Positions 1 through 11,487 of a stretch of 64,000 bases of DNA are shown one piece after another (position 1 is the stretch's first letter; the number at the start of each line of letters is the position of its first letter). The notes below the pieces were generated by a model, which was given only the letters and a program-made list of their open reading frames with translations, ran no database searches and was not told where the DNA came from. A program made the position numbers and the translations under genes. This DNA is from Saposhnikovia divaricata (Eukaryota; Streptophyta; Magnoliopsida; Apiales; Apiaceae): assembly GCA_036435485.1 (NCBI GenBank), contig CM071594.1, positions 194,026,216 through 194,090,215 on the forward strand, given 5' to 3'.

Positions 1-1377
1 AGCTTATAGCATGGTAGTAACGTGTTTCATGTGGCAAAGCTACACCGGTAAAACGCAGATGCTCAACAGATAATAAGAGTGCAAGCAGGTAGATGTACGA
101 CCTGGTCTGACTTACGAAGAACAACCTGTGGAAAATCACGGGTAGAAAAGAATAAGTGATGAGAAACAAGTTTGGCAGAAGAAGATTATATTGGATCTAA
201 GTTAAAGAAATCGGCCAGATTCATTTCAGAGGTCTTAAATTGGAATAATGTGATGATTATAGAGTAAATGTAACGGGATACCAATAAGGAGGTACCAAGT
301 GCAAAAGATATCTCAATAAAGAGATGAAGGTGAAAGTAAATAACAGAAGTAAATAAGAATCAGATAATAAGAAGGATGTGATTGATAAAGAAAAGGCTGG
401 GAAAGCAACTATGGAATGTGAAGCAATGGCTGTTATGAATGGATTAATAAATGGGTTTTTCTGATGAATTCTCGGGATAACAACCTGACAGTGTTAGTAT
501 TGTGAATATGATTGAGTTAGTAGCGAGGCATGGGATGTCAGTAACAATGATGTCAAGCGAGAAACCTAAGATTTAACCTCAAAGGGTTGAAGGAATTTTC
601 TGAAGTGAGCGTTGCTAAGATTAAACAAGAGAATAGGTCCATAGAATAATGGACAAAGCAGCAAGATATGTTGACACGTGAGATTGCGATCAAATAGTAT
701 TGGATATAATTATGATTATTTTCTTCTTTAATGAACCTCTATAGTTCAGAGGTAAATTCTGAGTATGATATTTTACAATCATGAAAACTTTCTATAATCC
801 TTTAGAACTCTTTTCTTTTCTTCTCTCTTATTCATCTTCTTTATGAATTGAGAAGAACAACCCTTTAAGGAGGGGAGGTACTGCTACGTGACTATCTGTC
901 TATGTGATAGAAGTCTAAATGGAATACCATAACTTGTTTAATTGCTTGTCAAGTGCTAAAGGCTGGCCCCCTTCTATACTAACTATGCAATATAACAAAT
1001 GTTCATTGATCATAGTGATCTCTCAATAAATCTTTCCACTTCTCTATATTGATCGAGATTGTGAAGATTAAAGCGATCAGGAAATACACAGTGCGAGCGA
1101 GGTTATCTCCGAATTCGCAGTATGATAGTGATACCAATGTTAATGCAGGTATCAATAAGGATAAGATTGAGTAAGAGCATAATCCGGATAGTGTGTGGTA
1201 GGAAAAGTAGCAACGTTGATGGAAAAAGGATGAAGTATGGATTGTAGCACTGGAAGATGTGCTGAGAAAGGGTAGAACGATTAAGAATTGACCGGGAAGC
1301 TAAGATGTGAACGACAGACAAACGACTCTTTGCTTCCTACCTGATTCCGGAACGGAATCCTTTTAAGGAGGGGAGAC
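1..1377 (+). mobile_element. Tekay-like gypsy, 3' internal non-coding tail
   Basis: No protein-coding reading frame is visible on either strand. The segment ends in a purine run directly against the start of a long LTR at 1378, so it is read as the untranslated internal tail upstream of the 3' LTR of a plus-strand gypsy element whose body lies left of the window. A second, very similar purine run occurs at 866-878. Assignment rests on position and on the LTR that follows, not on coding homology. Confidence 0.6.
1365..1376 (+). other. polypurine tract
   Basis: The run AAGGAGGGGAGA lies immediately 5' of the LTR that starts TGTAAGAACCC. This is the place and composition expected for the plus-strand primer of a gypsy element. 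Confidence 0.6.
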
Positions 1378-4008
1378 TGTAAGAACCCAAAATTTTGGAT
1401 ATAATTAAAACTTTTTATTTTGTACTGAGGTAATCTTGAATAGTGATTACGACTACGATGTAACGATTGAGATAATGAATGAAAGGAATAGATTTGGATT
1501 CGAATGTTTATATGCCATGAAGAATGCTATTGGTTGACACTTTAGATAAGAATTATCTATCTCCTAGGGAATTCAGATTTGATAATTCTAAAGGAGAAGA
1601 TTATTCTTATGTCATCCAAATCGATATCTGTTATTGGTCCAGTGGTTCCGTAAAAAGGTTAAGGAACGATCGAAAGAGATCAGGGACAATTGTACAACCC
1701 TAAGAGGATGAGTAAAGAAAAATGGATGAATAGTGATTTTGGTGGATTTAGGAATATTATTAGACGACGCTATATAGAAGTACCCGGAACGAAATTCTGA
1801 GTTCGTATTAGTGATCCAGGGGTAAAAAGAGTGTATGTAAAAGCTGTCGGATTTTGAAAAATAGCACTTTATTTTTCCCGAGATTTCCCTGGACACTGAA
1901 AGACTTAAGTAATTATTAAAGGGATTTAAGGAATATAGGTTCAAGAATTATTAAAGAGAATTGAAAATGATGGTGTAAATATTAAGACGGTTTCTGGTAA
2001 AACCCTAACTAGAAATCTTCGAGGTATTCCTCTGAACGATCAATGAATTGAGCAATAACCGGACAAAGAAACAAGTAGAGAGCCAAGATGCAAGCATGTG
2101 CAAGTGGATGGGATCAAGTAACTAAGTAGATACAAGAGTAACTAGCTCACTTGGAGAAACAAGCCAAGTACTTAGCTAAATCTTATCATCCACACTTTCA
2201 AACACCAACACTTGGCTAGATGATGCATGCAATGACATGGGCACTTTATTAAATCCACTTTATGCTAAGATATTTTCATAATAATGCAAGATTAGATGAG
2301 ACTAAAGCAAGCCAACCAAGCAAAACTCTCTTCCCCCCTTGCAAAGCCCCATTCGACTTTCACCATAATTCAAGAATCAAAGTCGAAGCTCCCACCATTG
2401 TTTGATCTCCAAAAATTTATCATAGATCCTATATTTCATAAAAATGATACCCTAGAGATCTTAGCCTTAAACACCACCTTTTACATTTTCAAAAAAATCA
2501 AGAAAGTGGAGGATAAATAGTAACCTCAAGAACAAAATTCTTGAATCTTGATTTTGGTTGATGATCCAAGCTTCATGGAGGCTATACAAGGACTATAAAA
2601 GGCTTACTAAGTGCATACACACCTCAAGGAAGGTATAACACTCTTGAAACCCTAGTCCTTACTTTATGTTTAATGATGTTCTTGATAAGAATTTAGATTA
2701 GTATGATTATGATGATGATTAAAGCATGCTTATGTAGTGATTTGTTGACATAAGAGGATAAATAGTTTAGATGAATGGAAAGGCATTGCTTGGCCTTAGT
2801 TCATGGTTAAATAACATGTATGTATGATTTGGAGTGGATGGTATAACAATTGGAGGGTTTTGATTTTGGAATTATCCGAGTTATAGCCGTCGTAATGCCC
2901 GATTTTCGATAATCTTTAAAAACCGTGCATCACAGTAGCTTGAACTCACTGTCCAGGGTTGTATTTTGCCATGATAAGATATATAATGTTCCAAGCTTCG
3001 TTTTGATATAAAGAACGTGTGAAATGGACTTACGGTTTAGGAGTTATGGCCGATATTCGAAACCGTAAACTAGAATTCGTAACTGAAATTGAACCCTCGT
3101 AAAATACGTAAGTCAGTGGAGAATCTTGGTAATTAAATGCTAGAGGTAAAAAGGAAGGTGTGAGAGAAAGCCTCATGTGAAACGGATCGTTTTCCGATTT
3201 TATAAAAATGTTCGAATCAAAGTTAAACGCGAACGAACCCCTAAAAACCCGCTTGGTTATAACTTTGGTAAAACACTTAGAAAACGAACGATAAAACTCG
3301 AGGTATAATCTCGGTTCGTAATCGATCGACTTTAGAACTTATATGACTTAATTATATACCGAGTGTGGGTATGATGACATGTCGTAATAACGAACAAATA
3401 TCGGATCGTATCAGTAATAAAAATAGTTACACCAAAAGGCGTATAACGAGATAATTCGAAAACGTGTTTCGATTTAAGTGAAGTTTATACCTAGACTTTT
3501 AAAACGTGTTAAATGGTTAATCTCGAATGTTCTGATTGTTTATAGATCATCGAGCAGACCCAGGACACGCTATCTCCACCCACACCCGATTACCAGGCAA
3601 GTGTTCAAACCTTTGAACCTGTTGTTGTGATAATATATGTATATGATTTCTGTTTTACATATGCCATCGCATGCATGCCTGTTTCCAATTATATTGTGAC
3701 TCTGGTTTTTGTGATACTTGTTCCCTGAATTAATATTGGCTTATAGACTAGATATGAATTATCAGTGATAAGCCGGATTGTTTTGGTAAGACCCTTAGCG
3801 AAGGGCATATGATATTCATTCTAAATATTGACCGGGAGTCGGTATTTTGAGATATAGATAGTCGTGGAAACCCGGAGGGATTCCAACGACAGATTATTAT
3901 TTATCTGAGGAATGTTATTGTTAAACGTTATTTATATTCCATAAAGTATCAATAACTTGGAAATATTTCGAGGAATGTTATCTGAGTATTATCTCAGTAG
4001 AGAGATAT

Positions 4009-4480
4009 TAAATGAATGTTAGTTTCGAATATTCATTTAGAGTTGATTATTTAATGAATATTATTTTGATATTCATTAGAATGTTATTTATTAAATGAAT
4101 ATTACTTTTGAATATTCATTTAAGGTTTTATGTACTTGATGAATATTATTTGAAAATATTCATTGGAAGTTCTATTTACTTAAGGAATATTATTTCAATT
4201 ATTCCTTTAAAGTTTTGATTACTAAATGAATATTATCTGGATATTCATTTAGAAGATTAATTACTAAATGAATGTTATTTGGATATTCATTTAGAAGATT
4301 ATTTATTAAATGAATGTTATTTGGATATTCATTTAGAAGATTAAACATTAAATGAATATTATTTTCAAATATTCATTTAAGGTTTGAATTATTTATTGAA
4401 TATTATTTTAAATATTTATTGGAGTTTAATTATTTAATGAATATTATTTTGAATATTCATTTAAGGAGGGTTTTATTTAG
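4009..4480 (+). repeat. array of about 11 palindromic AT-rich units
   Basis: Units of roughly 40-45 bp recur in tandem. Each is built as an inverted repeat: TTAAATGAATATT, a few T-rich bases, then AATATTCATTTAA. Each unit could fold as a hairpin. One unit (4180-4210) carries changes on both arms that keep pairing (TTAAGGAAT with ATTCCTTTAA). Confidence 0.85.
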
Positions 4481-5300
4481 CAAATAATTCTATATATTCA
4501 TTCGAGGATTACTTACGAGCAATATTATGATTTAATCATATTCCGTAATTATTATTGAGTCAATAAAATATTCTTGGAATATTTATTTACTTCTTTTAAA
4601 TTCTTTTTGAAATGATTTATATTAGTTGGAGATTATCTTTCACCTCCAAATATTATGTAAAATATTTCGGAGTCTTTTTACGACTATTTTATCAAGGAAA
4701 GGTTCCCAACTCTTTATTTTTCATTTAAATCTATCTTAAAGGATTTAAATGCTCGCTCAACTTTCATGTTATAGGGGAACCTACTTGAGCAATGTTATTT
4801 ATCTTGTAGACTTCCCGGTCATAAATCTCATATTTTATCCTTCTCACTCGCAACTTGGTTGCTATGGACTCATTAAGTTTGTGTGTACCTTCTCATCATT
4901 CGAGGGGTAAGATTGTTGGAACAAGTTGATATCCATTAACAAGCAAAAGCTTGGGAAATGATGGTGAATTTTCCTTTCCAACTAGATACGACTACTTTGT
5001 GGAGTCTTATCAACAAGTATTTCACTTGGGGAAGGGAGGACAAACTCTACGTTTCAATGCTGTGGATTTATTCGAACTAGGAGTCGTGTGTAAGAGGCCG
5101 AGTCGCGCGGTCCATCACAAGCCCTAACCATTGGCCTGGGAGTTACTATTAATGCAATCTACAAGTGGAGCCGTCAGTTCTTCCTTCTACCGGTAGTAAA
5201 CTATATTGGGTTGTACCATCCCCGACTGATCATCAGGGAGTGGGACAGCTGGCGCGTAATAACTCCAGTATTGGTTCATCTCCCAAATTGGGAATTCCCT

Positions 5301-5378
5301 GCAACACGTATCGAAGAGACTTCTTTCAGGTTGACGGTGTCTTCCGCAACACGTATCGAAGAGACTTCTTTCAGGTTG
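5301..5378 (+). repeat. two-copy minisatellite in the LTR (45-bp period)
   Basis: The 33-bp block beginning GCAACACGTATCGAAGAGAC occurs at 5301 and again at 5346, followed both times by CTTCTTTCAGGTTG. It lies about 100 bp right of the conserved 'accggtagtaaa' block of this LTR family. Confidence 0.9.
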
Positions 5379-6050
5379 TAGGACTTCGGAAAATGTTAAT
5401 AACTGGAATTGCAATATTTTCCTGCAAGTTCCTCTTTTATGATAAATGATGATATCTGGCTTATCTTTGACATAGTAGATATTCCCACCTATATAAGCAT
5501 TTTGAGTTACCTCGTAACTTCATCGTTCATGTTATTCTGGTATCATTTCCGTAAATGCATGGCATATGGTTTAAAAGATACTTTAGAACTGTTATATATT
5601 ATCATTCAGTTATATATAATTGTTGGTGGGCTATTTCTCACCCTTGCTTTATTATTATATCACAACAACAGCTAGACCAGATGACTCGCACAAGGCGCAC
5701 TCGACGCTGGCGAGAACGATGAGACTACCAGAGCCGAAGAGACAGCTATTGGTAGGTTAGATTTATTCTTTCAGTACCTAGTATATGGTCTAGTATGACT
5801 TATGTAAATGGATGGCAAAGGGTATGTATTTATATTGAAATCCTTTTGGATTGTAAGAACTCATAATGTGATTAATAAAATTTGATTGTTACTCTGATTT
5901 CATCTCTGGGACTATAACGGGTGTGTTTTATATTGTTGTGTTGGGTCATAAAGATGTAAATTATTTTATATTGAGGTAAGTTCAAGTATTGTGGACAGAA
6001 TTGGAGACCGTAACAACCAGATCCCGGACCCCGCATCTGGGGGTGTTACA

Positions 6051-6194
6051 GACATTCCCCAAAATAATTGAGCCATATCCCAGAGTTTCTCCTTTGTTGC
6101 CATCTCCAAAGGATATTACTGGGCCAGCTTTCCTCTCAAACTTTGTAAGCAGGGACTTCTTTCCAGTCATATGTCCAGAGCATCCACTGTCCAA
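6051..6194 (-). pseudogene. SIRE-like copia protease, truncated fragment
   Basis: The minus-strand reading frame contains DSGCSGHMTG, the aspartic protease motif of copia retrotransposons, followed by FGDGNKGETLGYGSI, typical of the same domain. It lies just downstream, in element orientation, of the Gag ORF at 6239-8524. Homology stops at 6051/6050, where the gypsy LTR begins; the rest of pol is separated by that insertion and lies outside the window. Confidence 0.85.
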
Positions 6195-6238
6195 GATAAT
6201 TGAATGCTTCTTTCCAATGCCCTACAAACAAAAAGTAG

Positions 6239-8524
6239 CTAGTTAGAATTTTTTAGGACCCAACTTTGATTGGATCCTTTCTTACTAACTTTTGAACCAA
6301 CAGGCTTTGAAGATTTTACTTTTGATTTACCTGTTGTAAAGTCAACCTTAGACTTAGATTTCACAAACTGTTTGTGACTAGGAGTTTTAGATTTCAGAGA
6401 ATAATAGTCATAATACAGTTCATGATATTCCTTACACATATAAATGGAATGAAGTAAACTACCACAATGATAACAGGGTTCTTGTGGTTGGTATTGAATT
6501 CTCTGAGTCTTGGGGAATCTGGACTCAGTTTTCCAAGAAAGTTGATTGAAGTCTAGGGCCAAATGATTATGATTTCCACATTTATAGCATTTCTTCCTAG
6601 GTGCATCAGGTACATTCTTGTAATTATTCTCTTTGTTAATACCTTCTTTTCCATTCCTATTTCTTCTGATCTTGCTAGACTCTGAAATACTTTCTAGTCT
6701 CTGTTTCAACTGAGCCTTAGACAGAAAACCTATGTTTACATTCTTAGGTTTTTTTAACACTCTTTCATCTGAATTGCTATTGTTGTTTCTTTTATGCACA
6801 ACTGGGGTACCTTTAGAATCAACAAATTTAACATGTTTAGGTTCAGAAACTATCTTCCTACCTTCAGACTTTGATGTGCTAGCTTCAGTTTTGCTACCAT
6901 CACTGACAATAGCTACAGTATCTTCTTGCCTAGCCTTATCAAAACCTAAACCATTAACTTTACCCAAAATTTGATTTTCAATGATTTCTTGAGTCTTTTT
7001 ACCAGAATTGTTAATGGTTTTAATCACATCTCTCTCTTGCTTTAGTTCTTTTCTGACATAGTCATAAGCCTCAAGAATAACACCATAATCGTGCTTAGCT
7101 TTATCAGAACTTAACTTATATTCTTCCATTTGAAGTAACTCATATTCAAGAAAATTATTTCTATTAACTAATTCATCATTCTTAGCCTTGAGTTCATCTT
7201 TTTCACTAGCAAGAATTTTGAAATTAGTCATAAGATTCTTAAACTCAACATGAATAGATCTAATATCATCAGAATCTAAGCTATCAAATGAATCAAGAGA
7301 GTGAAGTGATACCTTAACAGAAGATGAAGAAGTTTTCTTTGGAGATCCAGGCTTGTCTGAAGCACTTGCCATCAATGCAATGTTGTCATAATCCAATTCA
7401 TTTTCAGAATCACTGGAGTCTGCCCAATCCTTCTGTGTGACCATGAGTGCATTATCCTTTCCTGAATTCCTAGGCTTCTTGCACTCACTAGCAAAGTGTC
7501 CAAGCTCACTGCAGTTAAAGCACTTGATCTTGGCTTTATCAAGCTTGATAATTGTACTCTTGCCTTTGTCATTCTTCTTCTCCTCTTTCTTCTGAAAAGT
7601 ACCTTTGCTAAATCTTCTCCTGTTGAATCTTCCTTTCTTGAAAGCTTTAGCAAACATATCAAAGAGTTCTTGCATCTCTGATTCAGAATCATTATCTTCA
7701 GAGTCTATATCTTCAGTCTCTGACTCAGAACTTTCTTTGTTCTTCTTCTTCCTCAAGTCTCTTTCAGTAGATTCAGACTTTTCTTCTGGAAGCTTCTTTG
7801 ATTCAGACTGAGCAGTGAGTGCAACAGTTTTAATCTTTCCTTCACTCCTGCTCTTTTTCTGCTGCTTGTCAAGTTCATAAGCTCTCAATTTTCCATAAAC
7901 TGCTTCTAAGGATATCTCATCAAGATCATTAGCTTCCTCAATTGCAGATATCTTCTCATTGTAGAAATTAGGAAGAGCTTTCATGAACTTCGTATTCATA
8001 TCCTCCAAGTCATAATATTTACCATGCATGGCCATCTCATTGATGAGTTTAGTAAACCTATCAAAGGTGTCAGTAAGTGACTCACCAGACTTGGATTCAA
8101 AGTACTCATACTGTTGTATGAGAAGTGTCCTCATATTCTTCCTGACAGGTTTCGTTCCTTCACAGTGAACCTTTAGATTGTCCCATATCTCCTTAGCAGT
8201 TTTACACGAGAGAACATAGTTAGTGAGAACAGAATCAAGACTGTTGAATAGTATGTTTCTCACTTTAGCATCCTTAACAACGTTCTCCTTTTCCTTATCT
8301 GTCCATTCAGATTTAGGCTTCTCTGCTGTATGTTCTGGAACAACTTTTCCTTCGACAGTTGCTTGAGGAACAAGCCTTGTTGGAAAAAAAGGCCCATCTC
8401 TGATTCTGTCAAGATAATCAGGATCTGTTGCTTCCAAGTGATGCAACATCTTCACTTCCCATAGAGTATATTCATTTCTCTTGAGCATAGGGATCTTAGT
8501 ATTACCGTCCTTGTAACCAGACAT
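6239..8524 (-). CDS. Gag polyprotein of a SIRE-like copia retrotransposon
   Basis: An open frame of 761 residues with no internal stop. The N-terminal third resembles the UBN2-type Gag domain of plant copia elements (motifs such as KEIWDNL and a GESLTDTFDRF segment near residues 110-160). A standard CCHC zinc knuckle, CFNCSELGHFASEC, lies near residue 335. Two further knuckle-like motifs lie near residues 643 and 683; the first has Phe in place of the last Cys, the second (CYHCGSLLHSIYMC) is complete. A long Lys/Ser/Glu-rich, partly coiled-coil-like region separates them. Gag packages the element RNA into virus-like particles. The start is 36 bp downstream (element orientation) of a primer binding site. 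The frame stops before the protease, which continues at 6194 in a truncated state. This is mobile-element coding sequence, not a host gene. Confidence 0.88.
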   Translation of the reverse strand: MSGYKDGNTKIPMLKRNEYTLWEVKMLHHLEATDPDYLDRIRDGPFFPTRLVPQATVEGKVVPEHTAEKPKSEWTDKEKENVVKDAKVRNILFNSLDSVLTNYVLSCKTAKEIWDNLKVHCEGTKPVRKNMRTLLIQQYEYFESKSGESLTDTFDRFTKLINEMAMHGKYYDLEDMNTKFMKALPNFYNEKISAIEEANDLDEISLEAVYGKLRAYELDKQQKKSRSEGKIKTVALTAQSESKKLPEEKSESTERDLRKKKNKESSESETEDIDSEDNDSESEMQELFDMFAKAFKKGRFNRRRFSKGTFQKKEEKKNDKGKSTIIKLDKAKIKCFNCSELGHFASECKKPRNSGKDNALMVTQKDWADSSDSENELDYDNIALMASASDKPGSPKKTSSSSVKVSLHSLDSFDSLDSDDIRSIHVEFKNLMTNFKILASEKDELKAKNDELVNRNNFLEYELLQMEEYKLSSDKAKHDYGVILEAYDYVRKELKQERDVIKTINNSGKKTQEIIENQILGKVNGLGFDKARQEDTVAIVSDGSKTEASTSKSEGRKIVSEPKHVKFVDSKGTPVVHKRNNNSNSDERVLKKPKNVNIGFLSKAQLKQRLESISESSKIRRNRNGKEGINKENNYKNVPDAPRKKCYKCGNHNHLALDFNQLSWKTESRFPKTQRIQYQPQEPCYHCGSLLHSIYMCKEYHELYYDYYSLKSKTPSHKQFVKSKSKVDFTTGKSKVKSSKPVGSKVSKKGSNQSWVLKNSN

Positions 8525-8559
8525 GATTGCAGATCTTTATGATTATTCGAAATCAACCT

Positions 8560-8571
8560 GCTCTGATACCA
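8560..8571 (-). other. primer binding site (initiator tRNA-Met)
   Basis: The minus strand reads TGGTATCAGAGC, complementary to the 3' end of initiator tRNA-Met and standard for copia elements. It sits one base from the LTR that starts at 8573. Confidence 0.93.
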
Positions 8572-8572
8572 A

Positions 8573-9355
8573 TTGTTAACTCGAATAACTTGTAGAAGGG
8601 GGGGGTTGAATACAAGTTATATAATCGTGTCTGATTTTTGCTTGATTATATGAACAAGAATAAACGAATGAATCAAACTTTGTTTGTATTAAAATAATCA
8701 AATACAAACTCTACCAAAGGTGTACAATACCTTTAGCAGCTGCTGACAATATAAATCCCTCTCTCTGTTTGTTTCGAACTCTCGAATACAAATCTTACGA
8801 ACTCACTTGCTCACTTACGCACACTATTTACAATGATATAGAAAGAGTATTTATAATGCTACCTATCAACTAATAACAGAATTATAATCTATCTATGACA
8901 ATGTTCTGCCGTCCAGTTGATAGTTTCCATTAATAGAGAATTCGTTTCCTTCACGATATCTTCTTGCTTGTTTTCCAAAACAAAGATCCTGTTTTATAGC
9001 ACTTGCCAGTTTCTATAGCATCCATAATGACATCATCAGTAACACGACTGACATCATCAGTAACATGACTGATATCAGGATTTCCCATTGCATCAGGATC
9101 TGATTATCCCATCAGTATTTGATCAGGATCTGACTTAATGTATCAGGATCTGCTCCTCTGTTCCTGACATGTAGCCCCCGATACACTATTCCTGACATGT
9201 AGTCTCTGACGCACTATTCCTGAATAAATTCTACAGATTACTGTTTAACACATATATCCTAAATAAAGTGCTAAATCCTTTATAAGATCAGGATATACAA
9301 GAAGTATTAGCAAAATTCTATTCTTAACATCACAACTTATGAATTATTCCTAACA
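8573..9355 (-). mobile_element. 5' LTR of SIRE-like copia element 1 (783 bp)
   Basis: On the plus strand it begins TGTTAACTCG and ends CCTAACA, giving TGTTA/TAACA inverted termini, next to the primer binding site. A perfect 10-bp inverted repeat (ATAACTTGTA at 8585-8594 and TACAAGTTAT at 8611-8620) encloses a run of eight G near the LTR 3' end in element orientation. The outer edge interrupts the gag of a second copia element at 9356. Confidence 0.88.
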
Positions 9356-10141
9356 AACTATCTCTTCAATCCTCAACTGGCTTGTAGATGCTTCAAGATA
9401 CTGGATTAACTTGTTCATAATCAAGGCACATGAGGTATTAACCATTTTGCCTTGGTTGGCTTGAATAGCCCTTTTCCACAACAACTAAAGTTCATGAGTT
9501 TTCAGCACACCATATAGCACATCATATGATATTTTGTTCAGATCTCTTGCTCTTAAAGAAATAGCTCTTTGCTCAAGGTGATATGGTGCAGAAAGCAAGA
9601 ACTTCATGTTTAGTTTCTTGGTGCTGTAGACTTTACCATTCATTTGCAACTCAGTCGCAAGCCTGTGAAATCTTTCAAACATTTCAGTGATGCTTTCTTT
9701 TGGTTGAGCCATGAAAGCTTCATGCTATATGACCAGTATCTGTTTCCTATTTTCTCTAACCTCCTCAGTTCCTTCACATAATATCTCAATATGATCCCAT
9801 ATTTCTTTTGCAGATGTACAAGAGGTAATGTTGGCAAACAATGAAAGCTCCATGGAATCAATGATAATGAGCATGAGATGGCTGTCGAGAGCAACCTTCT
9901 CTTTTTCAGTGTCTGTCCATTTGGATGGATCTTTGGCCACATAAGACTTTGGAATTATGGTAGTTCCAATAGTCTTTTCTGGTATTTCTTGTTGTGGAAA
10001 AAAGGAACCATTATTGAGTATATCATGATATACTGGATTAGTAATTTTGATGAACAACATCATCTTTATCTTCTAGAGGTCGTAGATTTCTTTGTCGAAC
10101 TTTGGGACCTTCACTGTTCCTCTTGTCTTTATTGTATTCAT
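9356..10141 (-). pseudogene. Gag remnant of SIRE-like copia element 2
   Basis: Minus-strand UBN2-type Gag homology starts at an ATG at 10141. An in-frame TAG falls after residue YDL, where a Trp is expected. The frame is open from 10063 to 9725 (KWTDTEKEKV, CTSAKEIWDHIEILCEGTEEV), then a frameshift near 9720 moves homology to 9712-9485 (ESITEMFERFHRLATEL, LNKISYDVLYGVLKTHEL). A stop follows at 9485 and the sequence is cut at 9356 by the LTR of element 1. The product would be the capsid-like Gag; it is inactive. Confidence 0.85.
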
Positions 10142-10172
10142 GTTGATCTTTCTCTATTTTGCTTTACAGCCT

Positions 10173-10184
10173 GCTCTGATACCA
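10173..10184 (-). other. primer binding site (initiator tRNA-Met)
   Basis: The minus strand reads TGGTATCAGAGC, two bases from the LTR starting at 10187. It belongs to copia element 2. Confidence 0.92.
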
Positions 10185-10186
10185 CT

Positions 10187-11487
10187 TGTTGAGTATGAAA
10201 TACATACCAAAAAATACAGAGGGGGGGAGGAATGTATTTTCAAACTTTCTTTGATTTTCTTTCAACTGTGAACTTGTTTGAATCTGTTGATGTAGCTGTA
10301 GCTTGAGTGTGGTGTGTGTTAACAAATATAAATTGCAAAAATAAGAACACATAAGCCCACTTTAATCTAATATTTTATTAAATCGAAGTATGCTACAAAC
10401 TGTGAATACAAAGAGTATTCTTAGCTTCGTTTTTCTCTGAGATATTTTAAATGTGTTTGCTATGAAAAATTTTACGGCTAAGGAAGTGAAGCTATGCACT
10501 TATAGAACATGTGCAGAGTCAACTTTTACAAAACTAGTAACAGACAAATTTTCTTTTCTAACTTGTCTATACTACTTTAGTGCAAGTCTGGATAACATAT
10601 GATATAACTTTGTTTTGCTCTGACCAGATCCACTTCTTCAACTGCTTTTCTTTAAATTTCTCTCTAAGCTTTTTTGTAGACTTTTCCGGGTACGCTCTGC
10701 AACAAATGGACTACTGCAGGTACCTTGGTTTGTTTAGATTTTCTTTCTTGAGAATCTTCAGTAATTTATCTTCTAAAAACACATTCGAGAAATGACTAAG
10801 TACTTGATTCGAGAACTACTATGAATAGCTAGACAACTCTGAGTTCTCGAACAAGCCTTTTTAGAGATATCGAATTACTCCTCGAATGAGCCTTTACTTC
10901 TGGAATCCTTGAGATATCGAATAGCTTCTTGGCTTATGGAATCCTTGAGATGTCGAGTAGCTTCTGAATCCTTGAGATATAGAATATGGCTTTGACTTGA
11001 TTGACTCCTTGAGAACTTGAATGGAACTTTGACTTGTTCACTTCTTGAGTTCTCGAATAGAATTATTTGACATGTCGAAACCTTGAGAAGTCGAATTGAG
11101 CTTTGACTTATTGACTTCTTGAGATATCGAACAGTATCTTTGACATATCGAATCCTTGATTCTCGAATCCTTGACTTCTCGAATAGAGCAAATTACTTCT
11201 CGAATTTGTACATAGGGAAATTTTCATTCTTCAAACTCCAACTGTGTTTATTACTTCAGTCTTGTTCTTCAAACTTGAGGCATGATCCATGGATCTTCTT
11301 TCAAGCATTATTTCATGACTTTTTGTACAACACATAGATAAAATCGATGCCTACTACAAGTACAATTTACAAGATAGAAAACCAAACTAAAGGGTTCCCC
11401 AGTTAAGGGGTCATGTAAGTAATGCAAAGCATTACAAACAAGTAGACTTGTTATAATTGATGTACAGGCATGCCTCTACAACTAACA
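10187..11487 (-). mobile_element. 5' LTR of SIRE-like copia element 2 (1.3 kb)
   Basis: On the plus strand it begins TGTTGAGTATG beside the primer binding site and ends ACTAACA. An imperfect stem (TGAAATACAT at 10196, ATGTATTTTCA at 10232) encloses a run of G, as in the LTR at 8573. The interior contains about a dozen degenerate repeats of the type 'cttgagatatcgaat' from 10780 to 11200. A second copy of this LTR, split, lies at 21035-24693. Confidence 0.85.
10780..11200 (-). repeat. degenerate 'cttgagatatcgaat' short repeats in copia LTR
   Basis: Short blocks combining 'ttgagatatcgaat', 'ttctcgaa' and 'tttgactt' recur every 30-50 bp. The same repeats occur in the split LTR copy at 21330-21715. 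They could be repeated promoter or enhancer modules of the LTR; that role is inference. Confidence 0.7.

Larger units (their letters stand above)
1378..6050 (+). mobile_element. 3' LTR of a Tekay-like gypsy element (4.67 kb)
   Basis: The segment starts TGTAAGAACCC and ends GGGTGTTACA, giving inverted TGTAA/TTACA termini. It shares diagnostic blocks with two solo LTRs elsewhere in the window (14017-18994 and 34597-37923): a 'gttatagccgtcgtaatg' block near 2880, a 'tacggtttaggag' block near 3031, and a 'ctaccggtagtaaa...gactgatcatc' block at 5186-5236. Immediately right of 6050 a copia protease reading frame begins, so the element was inserted in that copia. The left side of the insertion is outside the window, so no target duplication can be checked. 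The Tekay assignment is by resemblance of termini to the LTR of the Tekay pol remnant at 11488-20905. Confidence 0.75.

Noticed and set aside
1378..6050. Solo LTR with target duplication
   Set aside because: The five bases on either side (GAGAC and GACAT) do not match and a polypurine tract precedes it, so it is the 3' LTR of an element extending left of the window.
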